This document shows positions 54,348 to 63,662 of a stretch of 64,000 bases of DNA, one piece after another. The DNA is from Oligoflexia bacterium (GTDB lineage Bacteria; Bdellovibrionota; Bacteriovoracia; Bacteriovoracales; Bacteriovoracaceae): assembly GCA_015231955.1 (NCBI GenBank), contig JADGAN010000021.1:26911-90910 (forward strand). Reading direction: 5' to 3'. The notes below the pieces were generated by a model that saw only the letters and a program-made list of their open reading frames with translations, had not been told where the DNA came from and ran no database searches. The translations under genes were made by a program, and so were the position numbers. Each line of letters starts with the position of its first letter. The first letter of the stretch is position 1.

Positions 54348-55849
54348 TAGCGATAAACAATTCCTGATGTACAATTACCATTGGGCACGGGAGCAGGAAC
54401 ACTGCTTTTAAGCCAGCACTTTGCTTTATTGCCTCCCATTGGAGCAACGTAGGTCCAGGCCTTGCAGAGGCGATTTATGCGACAGGCCTTTTGACAAAGC
54501 TTTGCTATAGGGAGTGGGATAACATCGAAGGAGAAGAAGTCGGCCCCAGGACGATTGACTCCCGATTCAAAGGTATCGGGTGGTAGCGGCGTTGGTTCCG
54601 GCAGAGGCGAGGGTTCTGGTCTTGGTGTTGGTATGGGCGTTGGTGTGGGGATGGGTGGAAGTGGGTTGCCTGTCGTATTGAGCTGTACGCTTTCGGCAAA
54701 GCCAGTTAAGTATTCACGTTTAAAAATCCTATTATAAGAGAGGTCGAGCTTTTCCAGTGTGCCCATGCTCTGGAGCGCTTTGGGGTTATAGATTTGATTG
54801 GAGCTTAAATCCAAACTTTTAAGTGCTCGTAGATAAGTTAAATCCTCCAATTGCCTATCGCTGATTTTGTTCTTGCTTAAATTGAGGGCCTCAAGAGAGG
54901 AGAGCGAGGAGAGAGCACGAGTATCGGAAATTTGATTTTTGCCCAGGTTTAACTCGTGCAATTTATCTAAGGTCGCCAGAGGATAAAGGTTAGTAATACT
55001 GTTTTGACTTAAGTTGAGTGCAGTCAGTTCGCGTAATTCTGAGAGCGGTGTGATGTCGCTGATTTGGTTGTTACTGAGAATGAGTTCACTCGCTTTGGTG
55101 AGTGAATTCAGAGGAGAGATATCGATCACACTGCGATTGCTTAGATTAATTACTTTTAAAGTCATCAAGAAATCTTCCGACTTTTTGCACTTGTTGGCAT
55201 TACCGAATCCGGCACTTCCTTGGGGGGTGATATTTAAAAGCAGCTTTACCACATCTTTTTGTGGTGTTGTCAGGTTATTACGAGTACACCACTCGGTAAA
55301 ATTTTTCGGGTTCTCATCAACAGGCCCTCCACGAAAGCAGCTGATAGCATGAGCGGTTCTAAAAAAGGGTGTAGGATCACTGTTGATCGCCTCTTCCACT
55401 GTAAGACCAAGTGCTGTGATCAAAGTGCCACAACTAGCGATGTAGATGTTGCTAGGGTTACTCGAGCGAAAGAGCAGGTAATAGATGCCATTAAATTGGT
55501 ACAACGAGATCTCATTCTCTTCGCTCTTAGGGCAGAGGAAGGGTTGGTCTTGTGGTTTGGCCGCCACCACTAAAGGATCCATCGGAGTTACTTTGGGGAG
55601 AACGCTTGAATCCATCACAAATCCCAGTCCCTCGAGTACACGCGTCTCTTCGTTTAGTGAGTTGCATTTGATGGCAAACCCTAAACCACCCGCAGTAATT
55701 AGCAAGGGATAGTAGCGCCCATTTTCGGCATCTTCAAGAAGATAGAGTTTACTCTCATCGGCAGCAGCAGTGTCCCAGCAGCAGAGGAAGAGGAATGCAT
55801 AGAGAAAGAGCACCATTTTACTATTATTGAAAGCTTTTATCTTGATCAT
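54344..55849 (-). CDS. Secreted LRR protein with C-terminal PAN/Apple domain
   Basis: The 501-residue protein has a signal peptide (about 10-30). Residues 230-378 hold about seven leucine-rich repeats of the internalin/SDS22 type, each with LxLxxNQISDIxPL-like spacing (SELILSNNQISDITPLSELR), ending with a cap that contains NTTGNPLP. A Pro/Thr-rich stalk (395-426) leads to a Cys-rich domain (430-501) with the PAN/Apple pattern NRPGADFFSF ... CQKACRINRLCKAWTY ... KCWLKSSVP. Such proteins bind ligands or surfaces. The start at 55849 is preferred over 55861, whose ribosome binding site would touch the ATG. The 3' end overlaps smpB by 4 bp. Confidence 0.85.
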   Translation of the reverse strand: MIKIKAFNNSKMVLFLYAFLFLCCWDTAAADESKLYLLEDAENGRYYPLLITAGGLGFAIKCNSLNEETRVLEGLGFVMDSSVLPKVTPMDPLVVAAKPQDQPFLCPKSEENEISLYQFNGIYYLLFRSSNPSNIYIASCGTLITALGLTVEEAINSDPTPFFRTAHAISCFRGGPVDENPKNFTEWCTRNNLTTPQKDVVKLLLNITPQGSAGFGNANKCKKSEDFLMTLKVINLSNRSVIDISPLNSLTKASELILSNNQISDITPLSELRELTALNLSQNSITNLYPLATLDKLHELNLGKNQISDTRALSSLSSLEALNLSKNKISDRQLEDLTYLRALKSLDLSSNQIYNPKALQSMGTLEKLDLSYNRIFKREYLTGFAESVQLNTTGNPLPPIPTPTPIPTPRPEPSPLPEPTPLPPDTFESGVNRPGADFFSFDVIPLPIAKLCQKACRINRLCKAWTYVAPMGGNKAKCWLKSSVPAPVPNGNCTSGIVYRY

Positions 55850-55962
55850 ACCTGACACCATCCCTTTAGAAATTTATCCTGGATCATGATCCAATTTTCT
55901 AAGAGTGTAAATATGAAAAAAATTTTTATCACTTTTGTCTCATTGGGGGTGATAATGGTGGC

Positions 55963-57411
55963 ATGGGAAATGAAAAGCGTATAAAAAAGAAAAAGAGAAT
56001 TATTAAAGTTTTGGCGTCAGGTAATGGGGCCAAAGAGGGTAAGAGTCGGGTGAGCATAGTTGGCCCTTTGCTTCATTCCTCCTTAGGTGGAGATAAGCTA
56101 GTGGCCTATCTGGCGTTTCTCAAAAAAAATTTTCCAGAGCTTTATCACGATCAAGGCATCTATCATATCGATCCTGCACTGATTTTGATTCAGAATAGTT
56201 CGCTTTTAAGAAAACTCAAACAAATCAAAGGTTATAGCAAAAAATATCAAGAGAAGAGTAAACTCCTGCATTTATCGGTTAAGCATAAGAAACGCACCAC
56301 TGTTTCTATGGTACACTTAGATCCTTTGCTTTTAAAAAAAATGGGGAAGCGGCTTTATAATGCCATTAGCTTTGGAGAGACATCACTCATTCAGCAAATT
56401 ATTTTTGCAACGACAACTAAAGGTAAGCAATCTTTACTGTGTGATTTAGTTGAGGCCTATGTTTTAATTCAAGATCCTGATGGGTATATTCCAGAGGGAA
56501 AAAAAACGGTAAAGTACATCCTAGATCACATTAAAGAGGCGCATCTCGATTTTTTTGCTGATCATGCAATCTTAGAGCGAAAACTTGCATCGCTTGATGA
56601 GATATTGGGGCGGCGTAAACGGGGAGTAATTCAAGAGCTACAAAAGCGTATGGGAAAATTGGCGGATGCCGCCATTGCAGTTAAAAAGCAAAAGAAGCTG
56701 CATTTGGAGCTTTTAGAGTGCCCCCCTTTGCTGGGAATGTTTCGAGGACACTTTGGACAAGATTGTTCAACCTTGCACTCTTCTGCTTATGCTCTCGCTC
56801 CTTGTGAAAAAATTTTTATGATTAGGTGTCCGCAAAGTGGAGTGAAGGGATATGTTGGAACCACTTATGTGCAAGTGATGAAGAGGCGTGCACTCTATGT
56901 GCATACGATTGCAGGTCCAAATGTTCTGGGTGCAGAAGCAAAGCTTATTTTATTAGGACTTTATCGCAAGCGAGAGAAGCTAGGTGTAGAGGAGATTGTT
57001 CTTCCCATTAAAGAGCAGTTGGAGATTTTCATTAATTTTATCGATATTAAGACTTTTTTCCATGAAGAGATCAAGGCCAGCAGAGGTAGAAAAGTCCCCA
57101 TCGTCTATGATAGTGATGAGAGCAAGGTACGCTCCGCGATCAACAAGGTGTTACCCGATGAGGCCGCTTGTGATCTTCCTATCAATAATCGCTACGGCCA
57201 TCTTTATCATCCAGGGGAGAGCGATTTGGATGGGGTGGAGGTCTTCACAAATGGTGAATTTTTAGAAAAGGAGTTTTTGTTTCATTTCTCGGCCCAAGAT
57301 GCACTCCTCTTGGCCATCGATTTTTTACGTCTAGGCCTTAAAGAGCGGGCAAAGGAGATCTTAAAAAGTTTTCGCTTATCTTTAAAGCATCTTCCTATGG
57401 CCCCGCAATAA
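55963..57411 (+). CDS. Protein of unknown function
   Basis: The 482-residue protein starts with a very basic segment (KRIKKKKRIIK) and has no signal peptide or membrane helix. A segment around 265-300 contains CPPLLGMFRGHFGQDCSTLHSSAY, and a possible acyltransferase-like fold covers 280-350, but I cannot place it in a family. The ribosome binding site is ambiguous (GGGGGTGAT is 10 or more nt away). It ends 17 bp past the stop of the opposite glycosyltransferase gene. Confidence 0.65.
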   Translation: MGNEKRIKKKKRIIKVLASGNGAKEGKSRVSIVGPLLHSSLGGDKLVAYLAFLKKNFPELYHDQGIYHIDPALILIQNSSLLRKLKQIKGYSKKYQEKSKLLHLSVKHKKRTTVSMVHLDPLLLKKMGKRLYNAISFGETSLIQQIIFATTTKGKQSLLCDLVEAYVLIQDPDGYIPEGKKTVKYILDHIKEAHLDFFADHAILERKLASLDEILGRRKRGVIQELQKRMGKLADAAIAVKKQKKLHLELLECPPLLGMFRGHFGQDCSTLHSSAYALAPCEKIFMIRCPQSGVKGYVGTTYVQVMKRRALYVHTIAGPNVLGAEAKLILLGLYRKREKLGVEEIVLPIKEQLEIFINFIDIKTFFHEEIKASRGRKVPIVYDSDESKVRSAINKVLPDEAACDLPINNRYGHLYHPGESDLDGVEVFTNGEFLEKEFLFHFSAQDALLLAIDFLRLGLKERAKEILKSFRLSLKHLPMAPQ

Positions 57412-58348
57412 TATCCTCTATGATATAGGGAGGACGTGCTTTGGTCTCCATGTAAATTTTCCCAATGTATTCACCAACCACTCCTAGTGAGATCAGTTGT
57501 ACTCCTCCGATAAAGTAGATGGGAATGAGCGTGGATGCCCACCCCGGAACCACATGCCCTTTGAACTTCATCAGTAAAATATAGGCGATCATACAAAAAC
57601 TAAAAAGAAAAACAAAAGCACCCACAATGGTGATGAGGCGAATAGGAGCAATACTAAAAGAGGTGATACCATCGGCGGCCAGAGAGAGCATTTTGGTGAT
57701 GGAGTATTTACTGCTTCCAAGTTCGCGTTTAAAGACCTGATGATACACGGCAACTTTTCTAAAACCGATATTTAATAAAATTCCTCGAAGAAAAAGATTA
57801 TACTCCTTGAATTCCTTAACTACCTTTAAAACTTTGCGACTGAGCAGGCGATAGTCAGCATGATTTTTTATAATCTCCACTCCGCCCCACTTCATAAGTG
57901 TATAAAAGGAGAGTGCGCTTAGCTTTTTAAAGAAAGCATCGCTTTCACGGTTTACTCTCACTCCATACACAATATCGTACCCTTGATGGTACTGTTTGAT
58001 AAACTCATCCATGGCATTGATATCTTGCTGAAGATCGATATCAATGGAGATGGCAATATCCACTTTGTCTTCAACATAGTGAAGACCGCTTAATAGCGCC
58101 TTCTGATGACCACAGTTTTTAGAAAGTTTGATCGCCTTAAAGATATTGGTGTTCTCTTTATGAAGAGTTTGAAAGTGTTGCCAAGTTTTGTCGCTACTAC
58201 CATCATCAATAAAGAGAATAAAGCTTTGGGGAGAAATGAGTTGATCGGTAATCAGTTGTTGCAATTTTTTTTGTAAGCGCTTGCCACTATCAAAAACACT
58301 CTCCTCCTCATTAAAAGCAGGAACAATAACTCCTAAAAGCGTATTCAT
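57395..58348 (-). CDS. Family 2 glycosyltransferase with two C-terminal membrane helices
   Basis: The start at 58348 fits the normal N-terminus of the family (LGVIVPAFNEEES); an upstream in-frame ATG is at 58366. The protein has the GT2 motifs DDGSSD, SIDIDLQQD and an acceptor-site segment. Two C-terminal helices (about 225-245 and 275-300) follow, in the layout of GtrB and dolichyl-phosphate mannose synthase-type enzymes that add sugars to polyprenyl phosphate. It is one base downstream of the multi-pass membrane gene, so the two are probably translated together. Confidence 0.88.
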   Translation of the reverse strand: MNTLLGVIVPAFNEEESVFDSGKRLQKKLQQLITDQLISPQSFILFIDDGSSDKTWQHFQTLHKENTNIFKAIKLSKNCGHQKALLSGLHYVEDKVDIAISIDIDLQQDINAMDEFIKQYHQGYDIVYGVRVNRESDAFFKKLSALSFYTLMKWGGVEIIKNHADYRLLSRKVLKVVKEFKEYNLFLRGILLNIGFRKVAVYHQVFKRELGSSKYSITKMLSLAADGITSFSIAPIRLITIVGAFVFLFSFCMIAYILLMKFKGHVVPGWASTLIPIYFIGGVQLISLGVVGEYIGKIYMETKARPPYIIEDIIAGP

Positions 58349-58349
58349 A

Positions 58350-59960
58350 TTAGAGGGGATCTCCATTTAAAATAATAGGGAATTGATTAACACACTTAAA
58401 ACTCTTGTCATCGCCTACACCACTTTTAAGTGCATTGTGATCGACAAAATAGAGCTTGATACAATTTTCTCTAGTTGCTTCTATTGTGAGTAAATCTTCA
58501 TCACTAACTGGGTAGTTTATGACTTTGATCGGATTGTGAATTCCGTAATAATTAAAAAATCTAAAGAGCGAGATCACCTCTTCTTGCTTTTGACTATCTC
58601 GCAACAAGATAATGGGGGTAGTTGTCATCTTGGCCTCTTTAACTTTATTTGCAAGTTGCTCTAGTGAGGAGGTGAAAATATTGGTTCGTAACGAGAAGTG
58701 TGCAAGAGTATTATTATCGCGAGCAAACTTTAGCGAGCTGGTAAGCAGAAGGCCTGTCAGTACCCCGGGAAAAAAAAAGTACGTAATAAGCCACCTTTTG
58801 TTAAAGGAAAGCAAGAGGTAATACACTTGGGCCAGGTTGATCCACAGGCCAATGGTATAGGTAAGCTTTCCAGGAAAATCGTAGCGGTAATTGACAGGAA
58901 AAAGCCCATTATAAAAGATTACCTGACTAAAGAATAGAGCAAAATTGAATAGCTGTGCGATAACGCAAAATTTGGAAAAACGGGATAATTTTTTGAGCGA
59001 GAGTGAGCTTAGAAACGCCAATAATAGCGTCAGCAGTAAGTTTAAGTGAATGGGCTTAAAGTGAAAAACCCATTTTACCAAAACAGTCAGGCGATCACTA
59101 AAGGTTACACTTCTTCCATAAACGTCGCTTCCCGTTTTCGTTAAAGCAATGAACACCGAGAGGGCAATAAAAAGCGACCCGGCCACTCCTATAAGATGAA
59201 TAAGAGCGCTTCCTAGCTTACGAGCGCGGAGCAAGCGATAGAGCAGGAGTATGGAGGGCAGAAGTAAAATTAAAAAATTTTCTTTACTGCCACAAGCGAT
59301 AAGGAGACCAAGCGTACTAAGAAGCGCCCACATCCAACTCCACTGATTACTACTACTACTACTACTGTTGCTACTATTCTTCCAGAGAAAGAAATAAGGA
59401 ACCAGATAAAGCCACAACCCCACTGCGCAGTACACCTCCCCTGCTCCATTACGAGCAAAAATGTCTCGCCAATACTCTTCAACCGCAATCGATGCTGTGG
59501 CCACGCTGGCAATAAGCAAAGCAAAAAGCGAGTTACTGCTAGATGATAATGGTAATGGTGGATTAGGGGTCAGTGCTGTCGTTAATTTTTTTATAGAAAA
59601 ACAAATGGTCATCAACAACAAAAAGAAAAAACCAAAAGCGAAAGCAATCTTTAAACGATAGTAATACTCAGCATTTTTCCCAAAAAGATAAGCTTCAACC
59701 AAGCGAAGTGTATAGTAGCTAGGCCTAAAGCGCACGCTTACAAATGGTGATCCCACCTCTGTTGAAGAGAGGAGTGTTGGCACAATTTCCGTAAAATTGA
59801 TTTTCTGATCTTCACCTAAAAAAAGTGCTATCTCATGATCATCAATGATCCACCATTTAGCACTCCACATGGGTGCAAAATTATAAAGGACAATCATCAG
59901 CGTGATGATGAGTGCAAAAACCGTCGTGACTACGCCCGCAACAGAGTATTTCCTTACCAT
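58350..59960 (-). CDS. Multi-pass membrane protein, probable glycosyltransferase partner
   Basis: The 536-residue protein has about eleven membrane helices and an early periplasmic loop containing DDHEIALFLGE and RFRPSYY. This resembles GT-C-type enzymes that use polyprenyl-linked sugars, in which the first loop carries an acidic motif. A TTG start at 59972 is possible but the ATG at 59960 is preferred. It is paired with a GtrB-type GT2 gene downstream, so a sugar-transfer pair for surface glycans is inferred. Confidence 0.75.
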   Translation of the reverse strand: MVRKYSVAGVVTTVFALIITLMIVLYNFAPMWSAKWWIIDDHEIALFLGEDQKINFTEIVPTLLSSTEVGSPFVSVRFRPSYYTLRLVEAYLFGKNAEYYYRLKIAFAFGFFFLLLMTICFSIKKLTTALTPNPPLPLSSSSNSLFALLIASVATASIAVEEYWRDIFARNGAGEVYCAVGLWLYLVPYFFLWKNSSNSSSSSSNQWSWMWALLSTLGLLIACGSKENFLILLLPSILLLYRLLRARKLGSALIHLIGVAGSLFIALSVFIALTKTGSDVYGRSVTFSDRLTVLVKWVFHFKPIHLNLLLTLLLAFLSSLSLKKLSRFSKFCVIAQLFNFALFFSQVIFYNGLFPVNYRYDFPGKLTYTIGLWINLAQVYYLLLSFNKRWLITYFFFPGVLTGLLLTSSLKFARDNNTLAHFSLRTNIFTSSLEQLANKVKEAKMTTTPIILLRDSQKQEEVISLFRFFNYYGIHNPIKVINYPVSDEDLLTIEATRENCIKLYFVDHNALKSGVGDDKSFKCVNQFPIILNGDPL

Positions 59961-60024
59961 TAGATATACCAAGATCCTTTGTCTATTTATAGGAGAGAAA
60001 AGTGGTGTAGTCTTTATCTTGTGG

Positions 60025-60468
60025 TTAGGGTTTCTTTGTCAATAGATCTTGTAAAATTTTAATCTCGTTTTCGTCTGTAGGAGGGTCTAAAACCAATCCA
60101 TGCTCCATTTTTTTGCCATTTTTGTCAACGCAAACAAAGAGGGTGACTCCATCAATGGCGAGCTGATCAGGGTGGTTGAGGGTCGTAACTTTGGCATACA
60201 CCGTAAAGGAGGAGCGGCTTACGCGCAAAACTTTTGCTGCTATATGGACAATATCTCCTTTCTGAATGGGAGTCTTAAAATTCATATAGTGTATTTTAAA
60301 GCAGACAATATTTTCAGGGTGTCCAAAGAGCATCGATGCCGCCGCAAAAGAACTCTCTACAAACCATTCTGTCATTCTTCCGGCAAATAGTGTACCGTGA
60401 TGGTTAAGATCTTCTGACTTAACTAAACGTGAACTTATTTGCCAACTATTTTTATTTTTCATATTCAT
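60025..60468 (-). CDS. Hotdog-fold acyl-CoA thioesterase
   Basis: The start at 60468 has AGAGG 7 nt upstream. The 147-residue protein matches YciA-type thioesterases in length and pattern: HGTLFAGRMTEW in place of the family's GGxxxxWMD block, followed by FKIHYMNFKTPIQKGDIVHIAA. It likely hydrolyses acyl-CoA in the cytoplasm. The acyl chain is unknown. Confidence 0.82.
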   Translation of the reverse strand: MNMKNKNSWQISSRLVKSEDLNHHGTLFAGRMTEWFVESSFAAASMLFGHPENIVCFKIHYMNFKTPIQKGDIVHIAAKVLRVSRSSFTVYAKVTTLNHPDQLAIDGVTLFVCVDKNGKKMEHGLVLDPPTDENEIKILQDLLTKKP

Positions 60469-60642
60469 ACTAAAACCTCTATCGGACAAACCCCAAAATA
60501 CTTTAGCAAATGCAAAAAAATGTCTTAACCAAATCTTATTCAAGATGAGTCTTTTATACTTTTAAAAATTTATCTAAAATAATCTCAAATCATTTCAAAT
60601 GAATCGATAGCAATAAAATTGAGAGCTATCAGAGGGGGCCTT

Positions 60643-61926
60643 ATGGATATTTTTGCGTTTTTGCGCTTATTACGTTTGTTTGCACCAAGGGTGTGCTCAC
60701 TCTCTATTTTTGTTCTTATCTTTTTTTTCGATAGCTGTGCTAGTTTTGCAAAGATAAAAGATCCTCGGCAGATTCCTGTGATCAATAGCGATAAAGAGAC
60801 TGCTCCTCTTGCTTTCGGAGAGAAAGAGGATACCAGTGATGATGTGGCCTTTTGGGTTCACCCTACGCAGGTACAAAAAAGTTTAATCATTGGAGTGAGC
60901 AAGGATAAGCGGGCCGGCGGACTTGCTGTTTATGATCTAAAAGGCAATGAAATCTCCTTCTACTCCCATGGGAGTATGAATAATGTTGATGTAAATCAAA
61001 ATTTAGTGGTGGCCACCAATCGCCTACACCATTCACTCTCGTTCTTTCGTATTGATGAGAGTGCAAAGTTAAGCTTCTTAAGCGATGTTGTGCTTTACGA
61101 CGATTCGAAAACAACAAGCAAAACCAAGGAGCCTTATGGACTTTGCCTCTATAAGCATCGGGCCCTTGGTCGTTTGCTGGCATTCCTTCCCATGAAAGAT
61201 GGAAACCTTTATCGTTATGAAATTCTTACTGATAGCAAAGGAAATGTGGAGCTAAAAAAACTGCCCGGCCTGCAGTTGGGAAATCTACTTACGCTAGAGC
61301 AGGATCAGAGGCTACAAGAGTTTGTCAGGCGCTCGGTCATTTTTGAAGGGGAGGAGAGTGAAATGGATGAAAAGCTTGCAGAGCGCCACCAACTTGAAGG
61401 TTGCGTTGCCGATGAAGAGGCACAAACGCTTTATGTGGGCATGGAAAAATTTGGAATCTTTAAAATCAGCAATCTCCTTGGTACTCTAAAAGGCGAGATG
61501 CTTTATTCGATTAATAAATTAAAGATCGATCCGGGCGCAGGAGAATTTCCGCCAGGAACGCCAAGACTTACAGATGATATAGAGGGAATGGCAATCTATC
61601 CAACCTCAAAGAATGGGGATGGGTATCTGATTGTTTCCATCCAGGGGATTAGCGAATATGCAATTTTTGATCGCAAGAGTACAGCATACCTTGGAAGCTT
61701 TGCCATTACCACAAGTAGTGATGGCATGGTTGATGAGGTGAGCGAAACCGATGGCATCGATGTTTTGCCGCTTGCAATAGGTAGCGACTATCCTCAAGGC
61801 CTCCTTGTTGTTCATGACCATATAAACACCTCTTCTACGGCAGAGATTGAGCGTGGCAATTACAAACTTGTCTCTTTTGAGAAAATTATAAATATCCTCA
61901 AAACATTCTCTACAGCATCTTATTAA
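60643..61926 (+). CDS. Exported beta-propeller phytase-like protein
   Basis: The ATG at 60643 has AGAGGGGG 4-5 nt upstream; the longer frame starts with TTG and is rejected. The 427-residue protein has an N-terminal hydrophobic export signal (to about 40, possibly a lipoprotein at DSCAS). It then has the BPP phytase pattern: DDVAFWVHPTQVQKSLIIG, GGLAVYDLKG, MNNVDVNQNL, EGCVADEEAQTLYVGMEKFGI and DIEGMAIY. These acidic stretches bind calcium in known enzymes, which release phosphate from phytate. Phosphate scavenging is inferred. Confidence 0.85.
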   Translation: MDIFAFLRLLRLFAPRVCSLSIFVLIFFFDSCASFAKIKDPRQIPVINSDKETAPLAFGEKEDTSDDVAFWVHPTQVQKSLIIGVSKDKRAGGLAVYDLKGNEISFYSHGSMNNVDVNQNLVVATNRLHHSLSFFRIDESAKLSFLSDVVLYDDSKTTSKTKEPYGLCLYKHRALGRLLAFLPMKDGNLYRYEILTDSKGNVELKKLPGLQLGNLLTLEQDQRLQEFVRRSVIFEGEESEMDEKLAERHQLEGCVADEEAQTLYVGMEKFGIFKISNLLGTLKGEMLYSINKLKIDPGAGEFPPGTPRLTDDIEGMAIYPTSKNGDGYLIVSIQGISEYAIFDRKSTAYLGSFAITTSSDGMVDEVSETDGIDVLPLAIGSDYPQGLLVVHDHINTSSTAEIERGNYKLVSFEKIINILKTFSTASY

Positions 61927-62105
61927 GCTTTAAGCCATCGGAACACGAGTCGGATGAATCAAGGGTAGTCTTATGACAATTATACCACCCTCTATTGTAC
62001 GAGTGCATGAAAAAAAAGCAGCACGGGGTCTTTAATTAGGCCTGTTCAAATCCAACACTCTTTGGTAAGTATCCTATTTTTAATTACCCTATTTAGGAGT
62101 GTTTT

Positions 62106-62690
62106 ATGATGAAAGGATCTTTGTTTTTTGTAGCATTCATGCTCATCATCTCTATTTCAGCAATGGCATCGGTAACGATCCCAGTAACTAAGCTATCAAA
62201 AATTGCAGGTGTTAATCTTGCAAGCGGAAACGAGCAAGAGTGGGCCATTGAGAACAACAACACTAACAGTGGTACAGTTCTGCTGTTTCTTTCGGCGGCA
62301 TGTCCCTGTTCCAATAGTCATGTACCCTACTTTATAGAAGTTGCAAAAAAATTTCCCAAATTTCAATTTTTAGCAATCCACTCAAACATCAATGAGGGAG
62401 CAAAAGAGACAAAAGAGTATTTTGACCAGATCAAATTACCCTTTGCAGTGGTTCAAGACAATCATAGTCGATTAGCAAACCAAATCAATGCAACTAATAC
62501 ACCCTTTGCTTTGGTACTTTCTAATAAAGGGGAGATTCTCTATCGCGGGGGCGTATCCAATAGCAAGCAGTATGGGCAAAAAGTACACCTCTATTTGGAA
62601 GCTGTTCTAAAGGACCTGGAAGCTGGACGTGAAATAAAAATCAAAGAGCGTCCAGTGGCCGGATGTCAGTTGCAAAGAGAAAAAATTTAA
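62106..62690 (+). CDS. Secreted thioredoxin-fold protein with Cys-Pro-Cys motif
   Basis: The 194-residue protein has a signal peptide (about 1-21) and a thioredoxin-like fold. The motif is AACPCSNSHVP with CPC rather than CxxC, and a later cis-Pro segment (NTPFALVL) followed by LYRGGVSNSKQ. A further Cys near the end (VAGCQL) could form the resolving partner. The layout resembles AhpC/TSA-like redoxins secreted by Gram-negatives. Reducing or peroxide activity is inferred. AGGAG lies 7 nt before the ATG. Confidence 0.8.
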   Translation: MMKGSLFFVAFMLIISISAMASVTIPVTKLSKIAGVNLASGNEQEWAIENNNTNSGTVLLFLSAACPCSNSHVPYFIEVAKKFPKFQFLAIHSNINEGAKETKEYFDQIKLPFAVVQDNHSRLANQINATNTPFALVLSNKGEILYRGGVSNSKQYGQKVHLYLEAVLKDLEAGREIKIKERPVAGCQLQREKI

Positions 62691-62765
62691 CTTTCTTACG
62701 AGAGAATTCTCTATCTAAAATTTCATTGCGATAGCAGGCGTAGAGGAAATGGTTGCTGAGATTGC

Positions 62766-63233
62766 CTACCTAAAGCAGGCCACACCCGCTTCTGTCACTC
62801 CATTGGTTTCTTGAAGAATGCCTGCGGAATAACCTCTGTTCTTGCATGCTTGATGAACGGCCGAATGGCAATAAAAATCAAAATTATTGAGTTTACATCC
62901 AGAGTGAAGTTGGTTTAGCTCTGACCAAGGAATTCCAAAATATCCTGCTGTAGACTTATTCAGGGCCTGATCTGCTGATGTCTTTGCGCTCTTGGCTAAA
63001 TCGTTTGATTGTCCAATGCTTACTGATAATTCATCCAATTTTTTTTGTAACTGTATGTTTTCCGTATTCATTTTGACCAAAGCTGTTCTCATCTCAACTA
63101 GACACTCTTTTAAAGTAATATCAGTTCGATTACAGAGATTGTCTGTGTCTGCTGCATTCACTATGTTCGCTGCGCTCATTGCACTCATTGAGAACATCAC
63201 CACTGCAAAAGCAAGTTTTTGCAAATTTCTCAT
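62766..63233 (-). CDS. Small secreted Cys-containing protein
   Basis: The ATG at 63233 has AAGGAGG about 8 nt upstream. The 155-residue protein has a signal peptide (to NAA, about 26), a helical middle with a short coiled coil and a Cys-rich end (CKLNNFDFYCHSAVHQACKNRGY and VACFR). No family is recognised. Confidence 0.75.
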   Translation of the reverse strand: MRNLQKLAFAVVMFSMSAMSAANIVNAADTDNLCNRTDITLKECLVEMRTALVKMNTENIQLQKKLDELSVSIGQSNDLAKSAKTSADQALNKSTAGYFGIPWSELNQLHSGCKLNNFDFYCHSAVHQACKNRGYSAGILQETNGVTEAGVACFR

Positions 63234-63441
63234 AGTAAGACCTCCTTTAAAGATAGAAAAATTCTTAAAAAAATTTGAGTGTATCCTACTTCTTAAAGGC
63301 GACAAATAATAAAAATTGATCTAGAGATAGCAGGGTGTGCCTGTAGGGTGCCAATAGACTTAGGGCAGGATGCCGATCAATTTGCTTATCTCAATTGCTT
63401 GAATGTAATAGGAAAGGAAGATCCGCTTTATCTATGTTTAT

Positions 63442-63591
63442 TCAAGCAGCAGCTTTGTGGTTAATCGCTCCTAGGTTTTCAAGCTTTTGGGCCATCTTGG
63501 GAACAATGATGGTAAAGGTGGTTTCCACATTAAGCTCGGAATCGATTTCAATGCGGCCATTCATCTGAATCAACAATTTTTTTCTATCCAT
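63442..63591 (-). pseudogene. Histidine-kinase C-terminal remnant
   Basis: A 49-residue frame begins MDRKKLLIQMNGRIEIDSEL and continues NVETTFTIIVPK. This is the last part of the ATPase domain of histidine kinases (the ... G-R-I-x-V-x-S ... G-T-T-F-T-I-x-L-P strand pair). No sequence upstream on the minus strand continues it in frame. It is either a broken kinase or a short product with a reused segment. Confidence 0.45.
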
Positions 63592-63662
63592 TAATGTAAC
63601 TGCTCACTCCCTTCAACCATCAACTTTCATCCAGATGCTATCAGCACAACGGCCGTCAGCTA

